In this document: piece by piece, positions 25,696 to 34,030 of the stretch | Position numbering within the stretch: position 1 is the first letter of the stretch | Layout: the number at the start of each line of letters is the position of its first letter | Assembly (NCBI RefSeq): GCF_040790665.1 | Contig: NZ_CP160849.1 | Span: forward strand, 434,001-498,000 | Length of the DNA stretch: 64,000 bases | Source of the DNA: Sulfitobacter pontiacus | Lineage (GTDB): Bacteria > Pseudomonadota > Alphaproteobacteria > Rhodobacterales > Rhodobacteraceae | Direction of reading: 5' to 3' | Notes under the pieces: generated by a model | Told to the model about the DNA's origin: nothing | Seen by the model: the letters and a program-made list of their open reading frames with translations, nothing else | Databases searched by the model: none | Program-made: the position numbers and the translations under genes

Positions 25696-27372
25696 TTATT
25701 CGTCGCCTTTCAGAGCGGCACCCAGGATATCACCCAAGGATGCGCCGGAGTCAGAGGAGCCATACTGCTCGACTGCTTCTTTCTCTTCTGCGATTTCACG
25801 TGCTTTGATCGACACGCCCAGACGGTGCGCTTTCGCGTCAACGTTGGTGATGCGGACGTCAACCTTGTCACCAACCGAGAAACGCTCGGGGCGCTGTTCG
25901 GCACGGTCACGCGACAGATCGGAGCGACGAATGAAGGCTTTCATGCCTTCGTATTCGACTTCGATGCCACCGTCTTCGATGGAGGTCACGGTCACAGTCA
26001 CAACGGAACCGCGCTTCACGCCGCCCACTGCTTCTGCGAACTTGTCGCCGCCCACACCTTTGATCGACAGGCTGATGCGTTCTTTTTCCACGTCAACTTC
26101 GGAAACAACGGCCTGAACCGTGTCACCTTTGCGGTAGTCCTGGATCGCTTCTTCGCCGCGCTGGTCCCAGCTCAGGTCCGACAGGTGAACCATGCCGTCG
26201 ATGTCGCCTGGCAGGCCAACAAACAGACCGAATTCGGTGATGTTTTTGACTTCGCCTTCAACTTCGGTGCCTTCTGGGTGTGTTTCAGCAAACACTTCCC
26301 ATGGGTTGCGCATGGTCTGTTTCAGACCAAGGGAAACGCGACGCTTGGCACCATCGATTTCCAGAACCATGACTTCGACTTCTTGGCTGGTGGAAACGAT
26401 CTTGCCGGGGTGTACGTTCTTCTTTGTCCAGGACATTTCGGAAACGTGAACCAGACCTTCAACGCCTGGCTCCAGCTCAACAAATGCACCGTAATCGGTG
26501 ATGTTGGTGACACGGCCAGTGTGCGTGGATTCCAGCGGGTACTTGGCTTGAACCAGATCCCATGGATCTTCTTGCAGCTGTTTCATACCCAAGGAGATGC
26601 GGTGCGTCTCTTTGTTGATCTTGATGACCTGAACCTTGATGGTTTCGCCGATCGACAGGATCTCGGATGGGTGGTTCACACGGCGCCATGCCATGTCTGT
26701 GACGTGCAGCAGGCCGTCAACACCGCCCAGGTCAACGAAGGCACCGTATTCGGTGATGTTCTTGACCACACCGTCAACTTCCTGACCTTCGGTCAGGTTG
26801 CCGATAACTTCGGCACGCTGTTCGGCACGGGATTCTTCAAGGATTGCACGACGCGATACAACGATGTTGCCACGACGACGGTCCATTTTCAGAACTTGGA
26901 ACGGCTGCTTCAGACCCATCAGAGGGCCGGCATCGCGCACGGGGCGCACGTCAACTTGGGAACCGGGAAGAAAGGCAACTGCGCCGCCCAGATCAACGGT
27001 AAAGCCACCTTTAACGCGGCCAAAGATCGCGCCTTCAACGCGCTCTTCTGCGGCATAGGCTTTTTCCAGACGGTCCCAGGCTTCTTCGCGACGGGCCATC
27101 TCGCGCGAGATGACAGCTTCGCCACGGGAGTTTTCTACCTGACGCAGGAATACTTCGACTTCGTCGCCGACTTCCACTTTGGGTGCTTCGCCAGGCTCGG
27201 CAAATTCTTTCAGTTCAACGCGGCCTTCCATCTTGTAGCCTACGTCGATAATAGCTTGGCCCGCTTCGATCGCGATAACCTTGCCTTTGACAACAGAGCC
27301 CTCTTCGGGCGTGTCCATTTCAAAGCTTTCTTCCAAAAGTGCTTCGAAGTCTTCCATTGAGTTCATAGCCAT
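25696..27372 (-). CDS. rpsA: 30S ribosomal protein S1
   Basis: S1 binds mRNA leaders and delivers them to the 30S subunit. The 558-residue protein has six S1 (OB-fold) repeats, recognised by recurring NITEYGAFVDLGGVDGLLHV-type strands. The frame is open 94 codons further upstream, but that stretch covers the promoter and leader. ATG at 27372 (MAMNSMEDF) follows AAAGGAAA and fits the family N-terminus; ATG codons at 27366 and 27357 are alternatives. The last residues SLGDILGAAL are the usual alphaproteobacterial S1 tail. Confidence 0.95.
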   Translation of the reverse strand: MAMNSMEDFEALLEESFEMDTPEEGSVVKGKVIAIEAGQAIIDVGYKMEGRVELKEFAEPGEAPKVEVGDEVEVFLRQVENSRGEAVISREMARREEAWDRLEKAYAAEERVEGAIFGRVKGGFTVDLGGAVAFLPGSQVDVRPVRDAGPLMGLKQPFQVLKMDRRRGNIVVSRRAILEESRAEQRAEVIGNLTEGQEVDGVVKNITEYGAFVDLGGVDGLLHVTDMAWRRVNHPSEILSIGETIKVQVIKINKETHRISLGMKQLQEDPWDLVQAKYPLESTHTGRVTNITDYGAFVELEPGVEGLVHVSEMSWTKKNVHPGKIVSTSQEVEVMVLEIDGAKRRVSLGLKQTMRNPWEVFAETHPEGTEVEGEVKNITEFGLFVGLPGDIDGMVHLSDLSWDQRGEEAIQDYRKGDTVQAVVSEVDVEKERISLSIKGVGGDKFAEAVGGVKRGSVVTVTVTSIEDGGIEVEYEGMKAFIRRSDLSRDRAEQRPERFSVGDKVDVRITNVDAKAHRLGVSIKAREIAEEKEAVEQYGSSDSGASLGDILGAALKGDE

Positions 27373-27468
27373 GTAGCTTGATTTTCCTTTAGCATTTGGT
27401 TTCTGGCCGCGCGGTTGTCTCCGCCGGTCTGTGGTTAAAATTGTCATCCGCGATGGGATTCGATCCGC

Positions 27469-27499
27469 AAAACAAAGAGGGCCGGATGAAACCGACCCT
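27469..27499 (-). promoter_or_regulatory. Terminator-like hairpin in the rpsA leader
   Basis: AGGGTCGG (27499-27492) pairs with CCGGCCCT (27485-27478), with one G-U pair and a 6-nt loop, followed by CTTTGTTTT. It lies about 45-70 nt downstream of the predicted start of transcription and about 100 nt upstream of the rpsA ATG, as an attenuator would. Confidence 0.55.
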
Positions 27500-27548
27500 G
27501 CCTGATATCTCGCGCCCGAAACGTGTATCCGCCCCTTAGACAGTCGCG

Positions 27549-27577
27549 CGTATAGCCCTGTTTCGGGGCAAAGGCAA
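27549..27577 (-). promoter_or_regulatory. rpsA promoter
   Basis: On the minus strand TTGCCT (27577-27572) and TATACG (27554-27549) are separated by 17 nt. This gives a leader of about 170 nt before rpsA. Confidence 0.6.
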
Positions 27578-27621
27578 GGGCTGGCACGGGTGAACCCCTG
27601 TTCATACAGGGCGATGTCAGC

Positions 27622-27648
27622 AAAAAGGGCAGACCGTAGCCTGCCCTT
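27622..27648 (-). terminator. Rhodanese gene terminator
   Basis: A perfect 8-bp stem AAGGGCAG/CTGCCCTT (27648-27641 with 27632-27625), loop 8, followed by TTTTTG on the minus strand, 30 nt after the stop codon. Confidence 0.9.
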
Positions 27649-27677
27649 GTCCATTCCGTCATCCGCGCAATGTGGTA

Positions 27678-28055
27678 TCAGCTTTCGGTAGGGCCGCCCG
27701 CGTCTTTCCAGCCGGGGAAACCGCCGATGTTGGTGACATTGGTATAGCCCATGTCGTGCAGCGTCTTACCCGACAGCGCGGCCTGACCGCCCGCGCCGCA
27801 GACCAGGTAAATCTCCGCGTCTTTTTCGAAGATCGGGTTATACATCTCTTCCTTGTTGGGGTCGGCGCGGAACTCGATCATGCCGCGCGGCACACGATGC
27901 GCGCCCTTGATGGTCCCGCTTTTAGCGATGTCGCCGGAATCGCGCACGTCGATAAAGACACCCTTGCCTTCGGCATGTTTCGCAATCGCGTCCTTGGCGT
28001 CCATCTTGGGGACAACGGCATTCGCATCGTCGAGATAGTCTTGAGCGGTCTTCAT
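27678..28055 (-). CDS. Rhodanese-like protein
   Basis: Single-domain rhodanese-like protein, 125 residues. FIDVRDSGDIAKSGTIKGAHRVPRGM is the CH2A-type entry region of the fold, and the active loop is C86-GAGGQ. Cys is present, but the loop ends in Gln rather than the Arg usual in thiosulfate sulfurtransferases, so the sulfur acceptor may differ. ATG at 28055 has GAGG 8 nt upstream; the in-frame codon at 28064 is GTG. It sits between cmk and rpsA. Confidence 0.85.
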   Translation of the reverse strand: MKTAQDYLDDANAVVPKMDAKDAIAKHAEGKGVFIDVRDSGDIAKSGTIKGAHRVPRGMIEFRADPNKEEMYNPIFEKDAEIYLVCGAGGQAALSGKTLHDMGYTNVTNIGGFPGWKDAGGPTES

Positions 28056-28147
28056 AGTCAGCACCTCTTGTTTATTCCTATCGTGCCCAGCCTACCGCCA
28101 GACACATCCCAAACCAACGTCGGGCACCGACATTCGTTCCGCCGCGT

Positions 28148-28762
28148 TTAGTCACGTCGACGTGCGGCCACCAGTTCGATGGCGCGGGCCACGGCTGTTT
28201 CGATATCCATGGTCGAGGTATCCATCAGCTCTGCATCCTCGGCGGGCTTCAGCGGTGCTTCGGCGCGGGTGCTGTCGCGGGCATCGCGGGCCTGCACATC
28301 GGCCAACACCCCTTCCAGCGTGACCTCGGCCCCCTTGGCGCTAAGCTCGGCAAAGCGGCGCTGTGCACGGACCTCGGGCGTGGCGGTAATGAACAGCTTG
28401 ACCGGCGCATCGGGGCAGATCACCGTGCCGATGTCGCGCCCGTCCAGCACCGCGCCCCCTGCCCGCATGGCAAAGCTGCGCTGGAAATCGACCAAGGCGG
28501 CCCGCACAGCCGGGATCGCAGCGGCGCGGCTCGCGGCCTCTGCCACGGCGTTGGTGCGCAGTTGGTCATTCTCAAGATCATCGGCTTGCAGGGTCAAGGC
28601 GGCCTCTTCGGCGGTCATGCCCTCCAGCACTTTCGCCCCTACGGCGCGATACAGCAGGCCGGTATCCAGATGCGCAAAGCCGAAATGCGCCGCAACAGCG
28701 CGCCCCACGGTGCCCTTGCCCGCCGCAGCCGGCCCGTCAATCGCAACGGTAAAGCCCAGCAT
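28148..28762 (-). CDS. cmk: Cytidylate kinase
   Basis: Phosphorylates CMP/dCMP. The 204-residue protein starts [20 protein letters not shown] with the P-loop [20 protein letters not shown] and [14 protein letters not shown] are the CMP-binding motifs. The frame is open upstream within aroA, but ATG at 28762 overlaps the aroA stop by one base (TGATG) and fits the family start. aroA-cmk-rpsA is a conserved order. Confidence 0.95.
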   Translation of the reverse strand: MLGFTVAIDGPAAAGKGTVGRAVAAHFGFAHLDTGLLYRAVGAKVLEGMTAEEAALTLQADDLENDQLRTNAVAEAASRAAAIPAVRAALVDFQRSFAMRAGGAVLDGRDIGTVICPDAPVKLFITATPEVRAQRRFAELSAKGAEVTLEGVLADVQARDARDSTRAEAPLKPAEDAELMDTSTMDIETAVARAIELVAARRRD

Positions 28763-30114
28763 CACGCATCCCCCCGCGTCACATCCGCGCCAAGGCGTTT
28801 CATCAGCGGCTCGAAGATCGGGAAGGACGTGGTGATTGGCGACCCGTCGTCCACACTGACAGGCGAGGTTGCGGCCATGCCAAGGATCATAAAGGACATC
28901 GCGATGCGGTGGTCCAGCTGGCTGGCGCAGGTGGCCCCGCCCGGCACGTTCCCGTGCCCCCGTCCGGTGACCGCCCACCAATCGGGGCCCTCGTCCACTT
29001 CGATCCCGTTGGCGCGCAGCCCCTTGGCCATCGCGTCGATCCGATCGCTTTCTTTGACCCGCAGCTCTTTCACGCCGCGCATCATGGTCTGGCCCTGCGC
29101 AAAGGCGGCCACGACAGAAAGCACCGGATATTCGTCGATCATCGACGCCGCGCGCGCTGGCGGCACCTCGATCCCTTTGAGGTCGGGCGAGAATTTGGCG
29201 CGCAGGTCGGCGACGGGCTCGCCGCCCTCCGTCCGCTCATTCTCATAGGTCAGATCGGCCCCCATCTCGCGCAGCGTGGTGAACAGCCCTGCCCGTGTCG
29301 GATTCAGCCCGATCCCCGGCACCAGCACGTCGGATCCCGGAACGATCAAGGCGGCACAGACCGGAAACGCAGCCGAGGACGGATCGCGCGGCACATCAAC
29401 ATGTTGGGCCTGTAGCTCTGGCTGGCCGGTCAGGGTGATCACACGGCCCTCATCCGTGTCTTCCACCGAGATCTCGGCACCGAAGCCCGCCAACATCCGC
29501 TCTGTATGGTCGCGCGTTGCCTCGGCCTCGATCACGACGGTCTTGCCGGGGGCGTTCAGCCCTGCCAGCAAGACGGCGGATTTCACCTGTGCGGACGGCA
29601 CTGGCACGGTGTAGCGCACGGGCACCGGGTCAGCCGCCCCCACGATGGTCATGGGCAAGCGTCCGCCCTTGCGCCCGACAGATTGCGTGCCGAACAAGGC
29701 CAACGGATCGGTGACCCGCGCCATGGGGCGGCCGTTCAGGCTGGCGTCGCCGGTGAATGTCGCGGTGATGGGGGAGGTCGCCATTGACCCCATGATCAAG
29801 CGCACCCCTGTGCCCGAGTTTCCGCAATCGATCACCCCGTCCGGTTCTGCGAAACCGCCCACGCCCACACCGCGCACAGACCAGTTGCCGCCGCCCATAT
29901 TGGTGACTTCCGCGCCAAAGGCCTGCATCGCCTTGGCCGTGTCCAGCACGTCGTCGCCTTCAAGCAATCCGCTGATGGTGGTTTCGCCAATGCACATCGC
30001 GCCCAAAATCAAGGACCGGTGCGAGATCGACTTGTCCCCCGGCACCTCGGCCACGCCGGACAGCGGGCCGCAAGCGGTAGAGGTCATCGGGACGGGCGTG
30101 GCGTGGCTGGACAT
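28762..30114 (-). CDS. aroA: 3-phosphoshikimate 1-carboxyvinyltransferase (EPSP synthase)
   Basis: Joins PEP to shikimate-3-phosphate in aromatic amino acid synthesis. The 450-residue protein has [16 protein letters not shown] and [15 protein letters not shown], the two PEP-site motifs, and [16 protein letters not shown] near the C-terminus. The GNSGTGVR stretch followed by a Met-containing segment resembles the class seen in other alphaproteobacteria, including glyphosate-tolerant enzymes, but sensitivity cannot be read from this. It is coupled to cmk downstream. Confidence 0.95.
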   Translation of the reverse strand: MSSHATPVPMTSTACGPLSGVAEVPGDKSISHRSLILGAMCIGETTISGLLEGDDVLDTAKAMQAFGAEVTNMGGGNWSVRGVGVGGFAEPDGVIDCGNSGTGVRLIMGSMATSPITATFTGDASLNGRPMARVTDPLALFGTQSVGRKGGRLPMTIVGAADPVPVRYTVPVPSAQVKSAVLLAGLNAPGKTVVIEAEATRDHTERMLAGFGAEISVEDTDEGRVITLTGQPELQAQHVDVPRDPSSAAFPVCAALIVPGSDVLVPGIGLNPTRAGLFTTLREMGADLTYENERTEGGEPVADLRAKFSPDLKGIEVPPARAASMIDEYPVLSVVAAFAQGQTMMRGVKELRVKESDRIDAMAKGLRANGIEVDEGPDWWAVTGRGHGNVPGGATCASQLDHRIAMSFMILGMAATSPVSVDDGSPITTSFPIFEPLMKRLGADVTRGDA

Positions 30115-30206
30115 GGATAACCCTCAAAAAAACTTCCTGAAAGCCCGTCTTAAACCAGCGATCCCGCCCCGTCCATTGCCAGCGTTCTTGGCCCGCGCCC
30201 GCCCGC

Positions 30207-30908
30207 TCAGGTCTTGCGGAAAGTCAGGTAGTGCGGCACGCGCCCCTCGCGCAGGGCTTTTTGTTCGTAGCGGGTAGAAATCCAGTCGCCCCACGGCTCT
30301 TTCCAGTCGCCGGGGCGTTCCGCCAGCCATTCGAACCCGTGGCGTGGCACCTGCTCAAGCGTCTGGCGCACATAGTCTTCGATGTCCGTGGCAACGCGAA
30401 AGATCGCGCCGGGCTTGAGCACCTTTGCCAGCGGCTCAAGATGTTCCGGCGTCACAAAGCGGCGGCGGTGGTGGCGCGTTTTCGGCCACGGATCAGGGTA
30501 CAGCAGGAAAGCGCGGTCAATCGACGCCTCTGGCAGCACGTCAAAGATATCGCGTGCATCGCCCGGATGGATCGCCACATTATCAACACCCGCGCGGCGG
30601 ATCTTGCCCAACAGCATCGCGACCCCGTTGATGTAGGGTTCGCAGCCGATGATGCCTACGTCAGGGTTTTGCGCCGCCTGATGCACCATATGTTCGCCGC
30701 CGCCAAAACCGACCTCCAGCCAGACGGGTTTGCCGCCAAACAGCGTCGGCAGGTCCAGCGGTGTACGGTCGGGGTTCACATCCCAATCGACAGGACCGGG
30801 CGACAGCGCCTCTAGATCCTCTTCGATATAGCCTTTCTGGCTTTGCTTAAGCGATTTGCCTTTAAGGCGACCGTAGAAATTGCGGCGGGGGCGTTCAGGA
30901 TGTGTCAT
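30207..30908 (-). CDS. trmB: tRNA (guanine-N7)-methyltransferase
   Basis: Forms m7G46 in tRNA using S-adenosylmethionine. The 233-residue protein has LEVGFGGGEHMVHQA (SAM motif I), IGCEPYINGVAMLL and the TrmB signature LLYPDPWPKTRHHRRR. ATG at 30908 (MTHPERPRRNFYGRLKG) matches family starts; the longer open frame has no support. In many relatives trmB follows metK directly; here a BCCT transporter gene lies between them. Confidence 0.93.
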   Translation of the reverse strand: MTHPERPRRNFYGRLKGKSLKQSQKGYIEEDLEALSPGPVDWDVNPDRTPLDLPTLFGGKPVWLEVGFGGGEHMVHQAAQNPDVGIIGCEPYINGVAMLLGKIRRAGVDNVAIHPGDARDIFDVLPEASIDRAFLLYPDPWPKTRHHRRRFVTPEHLEPLAKVLKPGAIFRVATDIEDYVRQTLEQVPRHGFEWLAERPGDWKEPWGDWISTRYEQKALREGRVPHYLTFRKT

Positions 30909-31108
30909 GGCGCTGGCTTTAGCCTGCGCGGGGGACGGGCGCAACATTTCGCGTAATCCTGCGCCGCAAAAGCCAACGCGCCCCATGCGCAACGGCGGTG
31001 CCGCCCCTGTGAAGCGCAGCAAACCCGGAACGATCACGAAGACTTTACGTTGAGCTACAGGGTTCTACCTGACCAAGAACCGATAATAATGCAGCGGAGG
31101 ACATGCGA

Positions 31109-32719
31109 ATGCGGGAACTGGCAAGCCGACTAGGACTACGAACGGATCCTACGATATTCTTTGTTTCCGCCCTGTGTACCGCCCTATTTGTACTGGCTCT
31201 TGTCCTTGCCCCTGAACCTATCGGGGATGCGTTCGCTACAGGCCGCGCTTGGATCGTATCACATCTGGGGTGGTTCTTTATTCTTGGCGTCAACGTCTGG
31301 CTGGGCTTTCTGATCTGGGCCGCGATGAGCCGTCACGGCCATATCCGCCTTGGCCCGCGCGACAGCCGCCCCGACTATACAAACCTGTCGTGGTTCACCA
31401 TGCTATTCGCGGGCGGCATCGGCACCGTGCTGATGTTCTGGGGCGTGGCAGAGCCGATCAGCCATTTTTCGGACCCGCCCCTGCCCGGCGTTGAACCTTT
31501 TACGGAACAGGCCGCACAAGACGCCATCTCTATCGCCACATACCACCTTGCGCTGCACACCTGGACGATCTTCGCGCTGCCCGGTCTGGCCTTTGCGTAT
31601 TTCATCAACCGCTATGATCTGCCCGTGCGGGTCAGTTCGGTCTTTTACCCGCTGTTGAAAGAGCGCATCCACGGCCCTTGGGGCAAGGCGATCGACATTG
31701 CGTCGATCCTCGGCACGCTGTTCGGCGTCGCGGTCTCGCTTGGGTTGGGGTCATCGCAGATCGCAGCGGGTCTGTCGGCGCTATTTGGGTGGGACGACGG
31801 CGTGCCGCTTCAGGTCGGCATCCTGATCGCGCTGACAGCCGTAGCCGTGGTGTCTATCGTGGCGGGGCTCGATAAGGGGGTAAAGCTGCTGTCCAACCTC
31901 AATATCGGCATGGCCGTGGCGTTGATGGTCTTTGTGCTGGTGACCGGTTCGACCCTGTTCCTGCTGCGCGGCATGGTCGAGACCTTTGGCCTGTACCTAA
32001 GCAACCTGCCACGGCTCGCCTTCTGGAATGATATGCTTGCCGATACCAACCCCTCGAATGGGGATTGGGGCTGGCAGGGCAGCTGGACGGTGTTCTACTG
32101 GGCCTGGACGGTCACGTGGTCGCCCTTCATCGGGCTTTTCGTCGCGCGGATTTCGCGGGGGCGCACGATACGGGAGTTCGTCTTTGGCGTGCTGCTGGCG
32201 CCGTCGCTGTTCACGTTGATCTGGTTCTCGATCTTCGGCTGGCAAGCGATGGAGATTGATGGCATCGGCACCGCCGCGCGCACGGCTCTTGGCGCGCAGG
32301 CCGGTTCGCTGAGCGCTGCTGTGGCTGACTCAGTCCCGCTTGCCATGTTCGCGTTTTTCGAAAGCTTCCCTTTCGCCGATATTGTGCAGGGTATCGCCGT
32401 GCTGGTGGTGGCAATCTTCTTTGCAACATCTTCGGATTCCGCATCGCTGGTTGTCGACATGCTGTGCACCGGTTCGCCCGAACCCGGCCCCACCCGCCAG
32501 CGGGTGTTCTGGGGCGTGTCAGAAGGGCTGGTCGCCGCGATGCTGTTGATCCTTGCAGGGGACTTGGGGCTGACCGCCTTGCAACAGGTGATCACGGTCG
32601 TCGGCTTGCCGATCTTCCTGCTGGTCTTTGCGATGATCCCCTCGCTGATCAAAGGGTTCCGGACCGAAGATATCGACCACGTCTCTATCGGCAAACGCCC
32701 CCGTCTAGGGGATCTGTAG
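31109..32719 (+). CDS. BCCT family betaine/choline/carnitine transporter
   Basis: Sodium- or proton-coupled uptake of quaternary ammonium compatible solutes, inner membrane, 536 residues with about 12 hydrophobic segments. The family signature is seen in FYWAWTVTWSPFIGLFVARI followed by SRGRTIREFVFGVL, and MLFAGGIGTVLMFWGVAEPI is the conserved early region. GGAGG is 8 nt before ATG 31109 but only 2 nt before ATG 31103, so 31109 is preferred. It is a single-gene unit ending at a terminator. The substrate (glycine betaine, choline, carnitine, DMSP) is unknown. Confidence 0.92.
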   Translation: MRELASRLGLRTDPTIFFVSALCTALFVLALVLAPEPIGDAFATGRAWIVSHLGWFFILGVNVWLGFLIWAAMSRHGHIRLGPRDSRPDYTNLSWFTMLFAGGIGTVLMFWGVAEPISHFSDPPLPGVEPFTEQAAQDAISIATYHLALHTWTIFALPGLAFAYFINRYDLPVRVSSVFYPLLKERIHGPWGKAIDIASILGTLFGVAVSLGLGSSQIAAGLSALFGWDDGVPLQVGILIALTAVAVVSIVAGLDKGVKLLSNLNIGMAVALMVFVLVTGSTLFLLRGMVETFGLYLSNLPRLAFWNDMLADTNPSNGDWGWQGSWTVFYWAWTVTWSPFIGLFVARISRGRTIREFVFGVLLAPSLFTLIWFSIFGWQAMEIDGIGTAARTALGAQAGSLSAAVADSVPLAMFAFFESFPFADIVQGIAVLVVAIFFATSSDSASLVVDMLCTGSPEPGPTRQRVFWGVSEGLVAAMLLILAGDLGLTALQQVITVVGLPIFLLVFAMIPSLIKGFRTEDIDHVSIGKRPRLGDL

Positions 32720-32737
32720 CAGCCCCCACCAACGCAG

Positions 32738-32763
32738 AAGGGCAGCCCATTGGGGCTGCCCTT
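32738..32763. terminator. Terminator between BCCT and metK genes
   Basis: A perfect 11-bp stem AAGGGCAGCCC/GGGCTGCCCTT with a 4-nt loop. A short T-run follows on the plus strand; it lies between convergent genes. Confidence 0.85.
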
Positions 32764-32785
32764 TCCTGTGCCATGACGCATGTGT

Positions 32786-33970
32786 TTACAGCGCAGATTT
32801 TAGCGCATCGACCAGATCGGTCTTTTCCCAGCTAAAGCCGCCATCCGCTTCGGGCGCGCGTCCAAAGTGGCCGTAGGCCGCGGTGCGTTCAAAGATGGGG
32901 CGGTTCAACTGCAGATGCTCGCGGATGCCGCGCGGTGTCAGGTCGATGATCTGACGGATCGCCTTTTCAATCGCCGCATCCGTAACATCCGCGTCGCCAC
33001 CATAGGTATCGCAGTAGATCGACAGAGGCTTGGACACGCCGATGGCATAGCTCAGCTGGATCGTACACTTTTCGGCCAGACCGGCAGCCACGACGTTTTT
33101 CGCCAGATAGCGCGCCACATAGGCGGCAGAGCGGTCAACCTTCGTCGGATCTTTCCCCGAGAACGCGCCGCCCCCATGAGGAGCCGCACCGCCATAGGTA
33201 TCCACAATGATCTTGCGCCCGGTCAGGCCCGCGTCGCCGTCAGGGCCGCCGATGACAAAGGTCCCCGTCGGGTTCACCCACCATTCGGTGTCGGGGGTGA
33301 TCCAGCCTTCGGGCAGAACCTGGGTGATATAGGGTTCGACGATGTCGCGGATGTCGGCACTGGTCTGGCCTGCATCGGCGTGTTGCGTCGACAAGACGAT
33401 AGAGGACACGCCAACAGGCTTGCCGTCTTCATAGCGCACGGAAAGCTGGCTTTTGGCGTCGGGGCGCAATGTCGGCTCTGTCCCGTCTTTGCGCACCTCG
33501 GCCAGACGGCGCAGGATCGCATGGGCATAGTGGATCGGTGCCGGCATCAGCTCTGGCGTCTCGTTGGTGGCGAAACCGAACATGATGCCCTGATCGCCTG
33601 CGCCTTCTTCCTTGTCGCCTGACGCGTCCACGCCTTGCGCGATATGTGCCGACTGCGGGTGCAGCAGGTTGGTGATCTCGCAGGTGGCGTGGTGGAATTC
33701 ATCCTGCTCGTAGCCGATGTCCTTGATGCAGGCGCGGGCGATGCCGTCGATCTTGCCAAGGTATTCATCCAGCTTGTCCTTGTTCGACAGGCCAACCTCG
33801 CCGCCGATGACCACGCGATTGGTGGTCGCAAAGGTCTCCGCTGCGACACGCGCTTCGGGTTCTTCGGTCAGAAAGGCATCAAGTACGGCGTCGGAAATCC
33901 GGTCGCAGACCTTATCCGGGTGGCCCTCGGAAACGGATTCCGAAGTGAACGTGTAGTTTTTGCGGGACAT
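32786..33970 (-). CDS. metK: S-adenosylmethionine synthetase
   Basis: Makes SAM from methionine and ATP. The 394-residue protein starts with [20 protein letters not shown] and has [13 protein letters not shown] (ATP) and [20 protein letters not shown] (phosphate/K+ site). GGAG lies 6 nt before the ATG and is part of a SAM/SAH riboswitch just upstream, so translation is probably shut down when SAM is high. It follows lnt on the same strand. Confidence 0.97.
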   Translation of the reverse strand: MSRKNYTFTSESVSEGHPDKVCDRISDAVLDAFLTEEPEARVAAETFATTNRVVIGGEVGLSNKDKLDEYLGKIDGIARACIKDIGYEQDEFHHATCEITNLLHPQSAHIAQGVDASGDKEEGAGDQGIMFGFATNETPELMPAPIHYAHAILRRLAEVRKDGTEPTLRPDAKSQLSVRYEDGKPVGVSSIVLSTQHADAGQTSADIRDIVEPYITQVLPEGWITPDTEWWVNPTGTFVIGGPDGDAGLTGRKIIVDTYGGAAPHGGGAFSGKDPTKVDRSAAYVARYLAKNVVAAGLAEKCTIQLSYAIGVSKPLSIYCDTYGGDADVTDAAIEKAIRQIIDLTPRGIREHLQLNRPIFERTAAYGHFGRAPEADGGFSWEKTDLVDALKSAL

Positions 33971-33974
33971 TTAG

Positions 33975-34019
33975 TGCTCCAATAGATTTCTTAGCCACGT
34001 CAGGAAGCCGTTGTGGCCG
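33975..34019 (-). promoter_or_regulatory. SAM/SAH riboswitch controlling metK translation
   Basis: On the minus strand the 45-nt leader carries GGCCACAACGGCTTCCTGAC, then GTGGC, and ends with TTGGAGCA. This matches the core of the SAM/SAH class, known from Rhodobacterales metK leaders. GCCAC/GTGGC form the stem; the loop CGGCTTCC can pair with the GGAGC of the metK ribosome binding site as a pseudoknot. It begins only 11 nt after the lnt stop codon. Confidence 0.93.
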
Positions 34020-34030
34020 ATTAACGGGGC

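Larger units (their letters stand above)
27373..27677. other. rpsA leader and upstream region (no gene)
   Basis: This 305-bp gap holds the rhodanese terminator (27622-27648), a good promoter (27549-27577) and a second terminator-like hairpin (27469-27499) inside the predicted rpsA leader. No further coding frame is credible. Confidence 0.7.

Noticed and set aside
25825-27360. A 511-codon open frame antisense to rpsA
   Set aside because: It mirrors the repeats of the S1 domains on the other strand; composition (Phe/Asn/His-rich) is a shadow artefact.
27373-27654. N-terminal extension of rpsA to 27654
   Set aside because: It covers the promoter, the leader hairpin and the rhodanese terminator, and the family starts at MAMNSMEDF.
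33975-34019. SAM-II riboswitch as the metK leader
   Set aside because: The CACAACGGCTTCCTG core and TTGGAGCA end are those of the SAM/SAH class, not of SAM-II.
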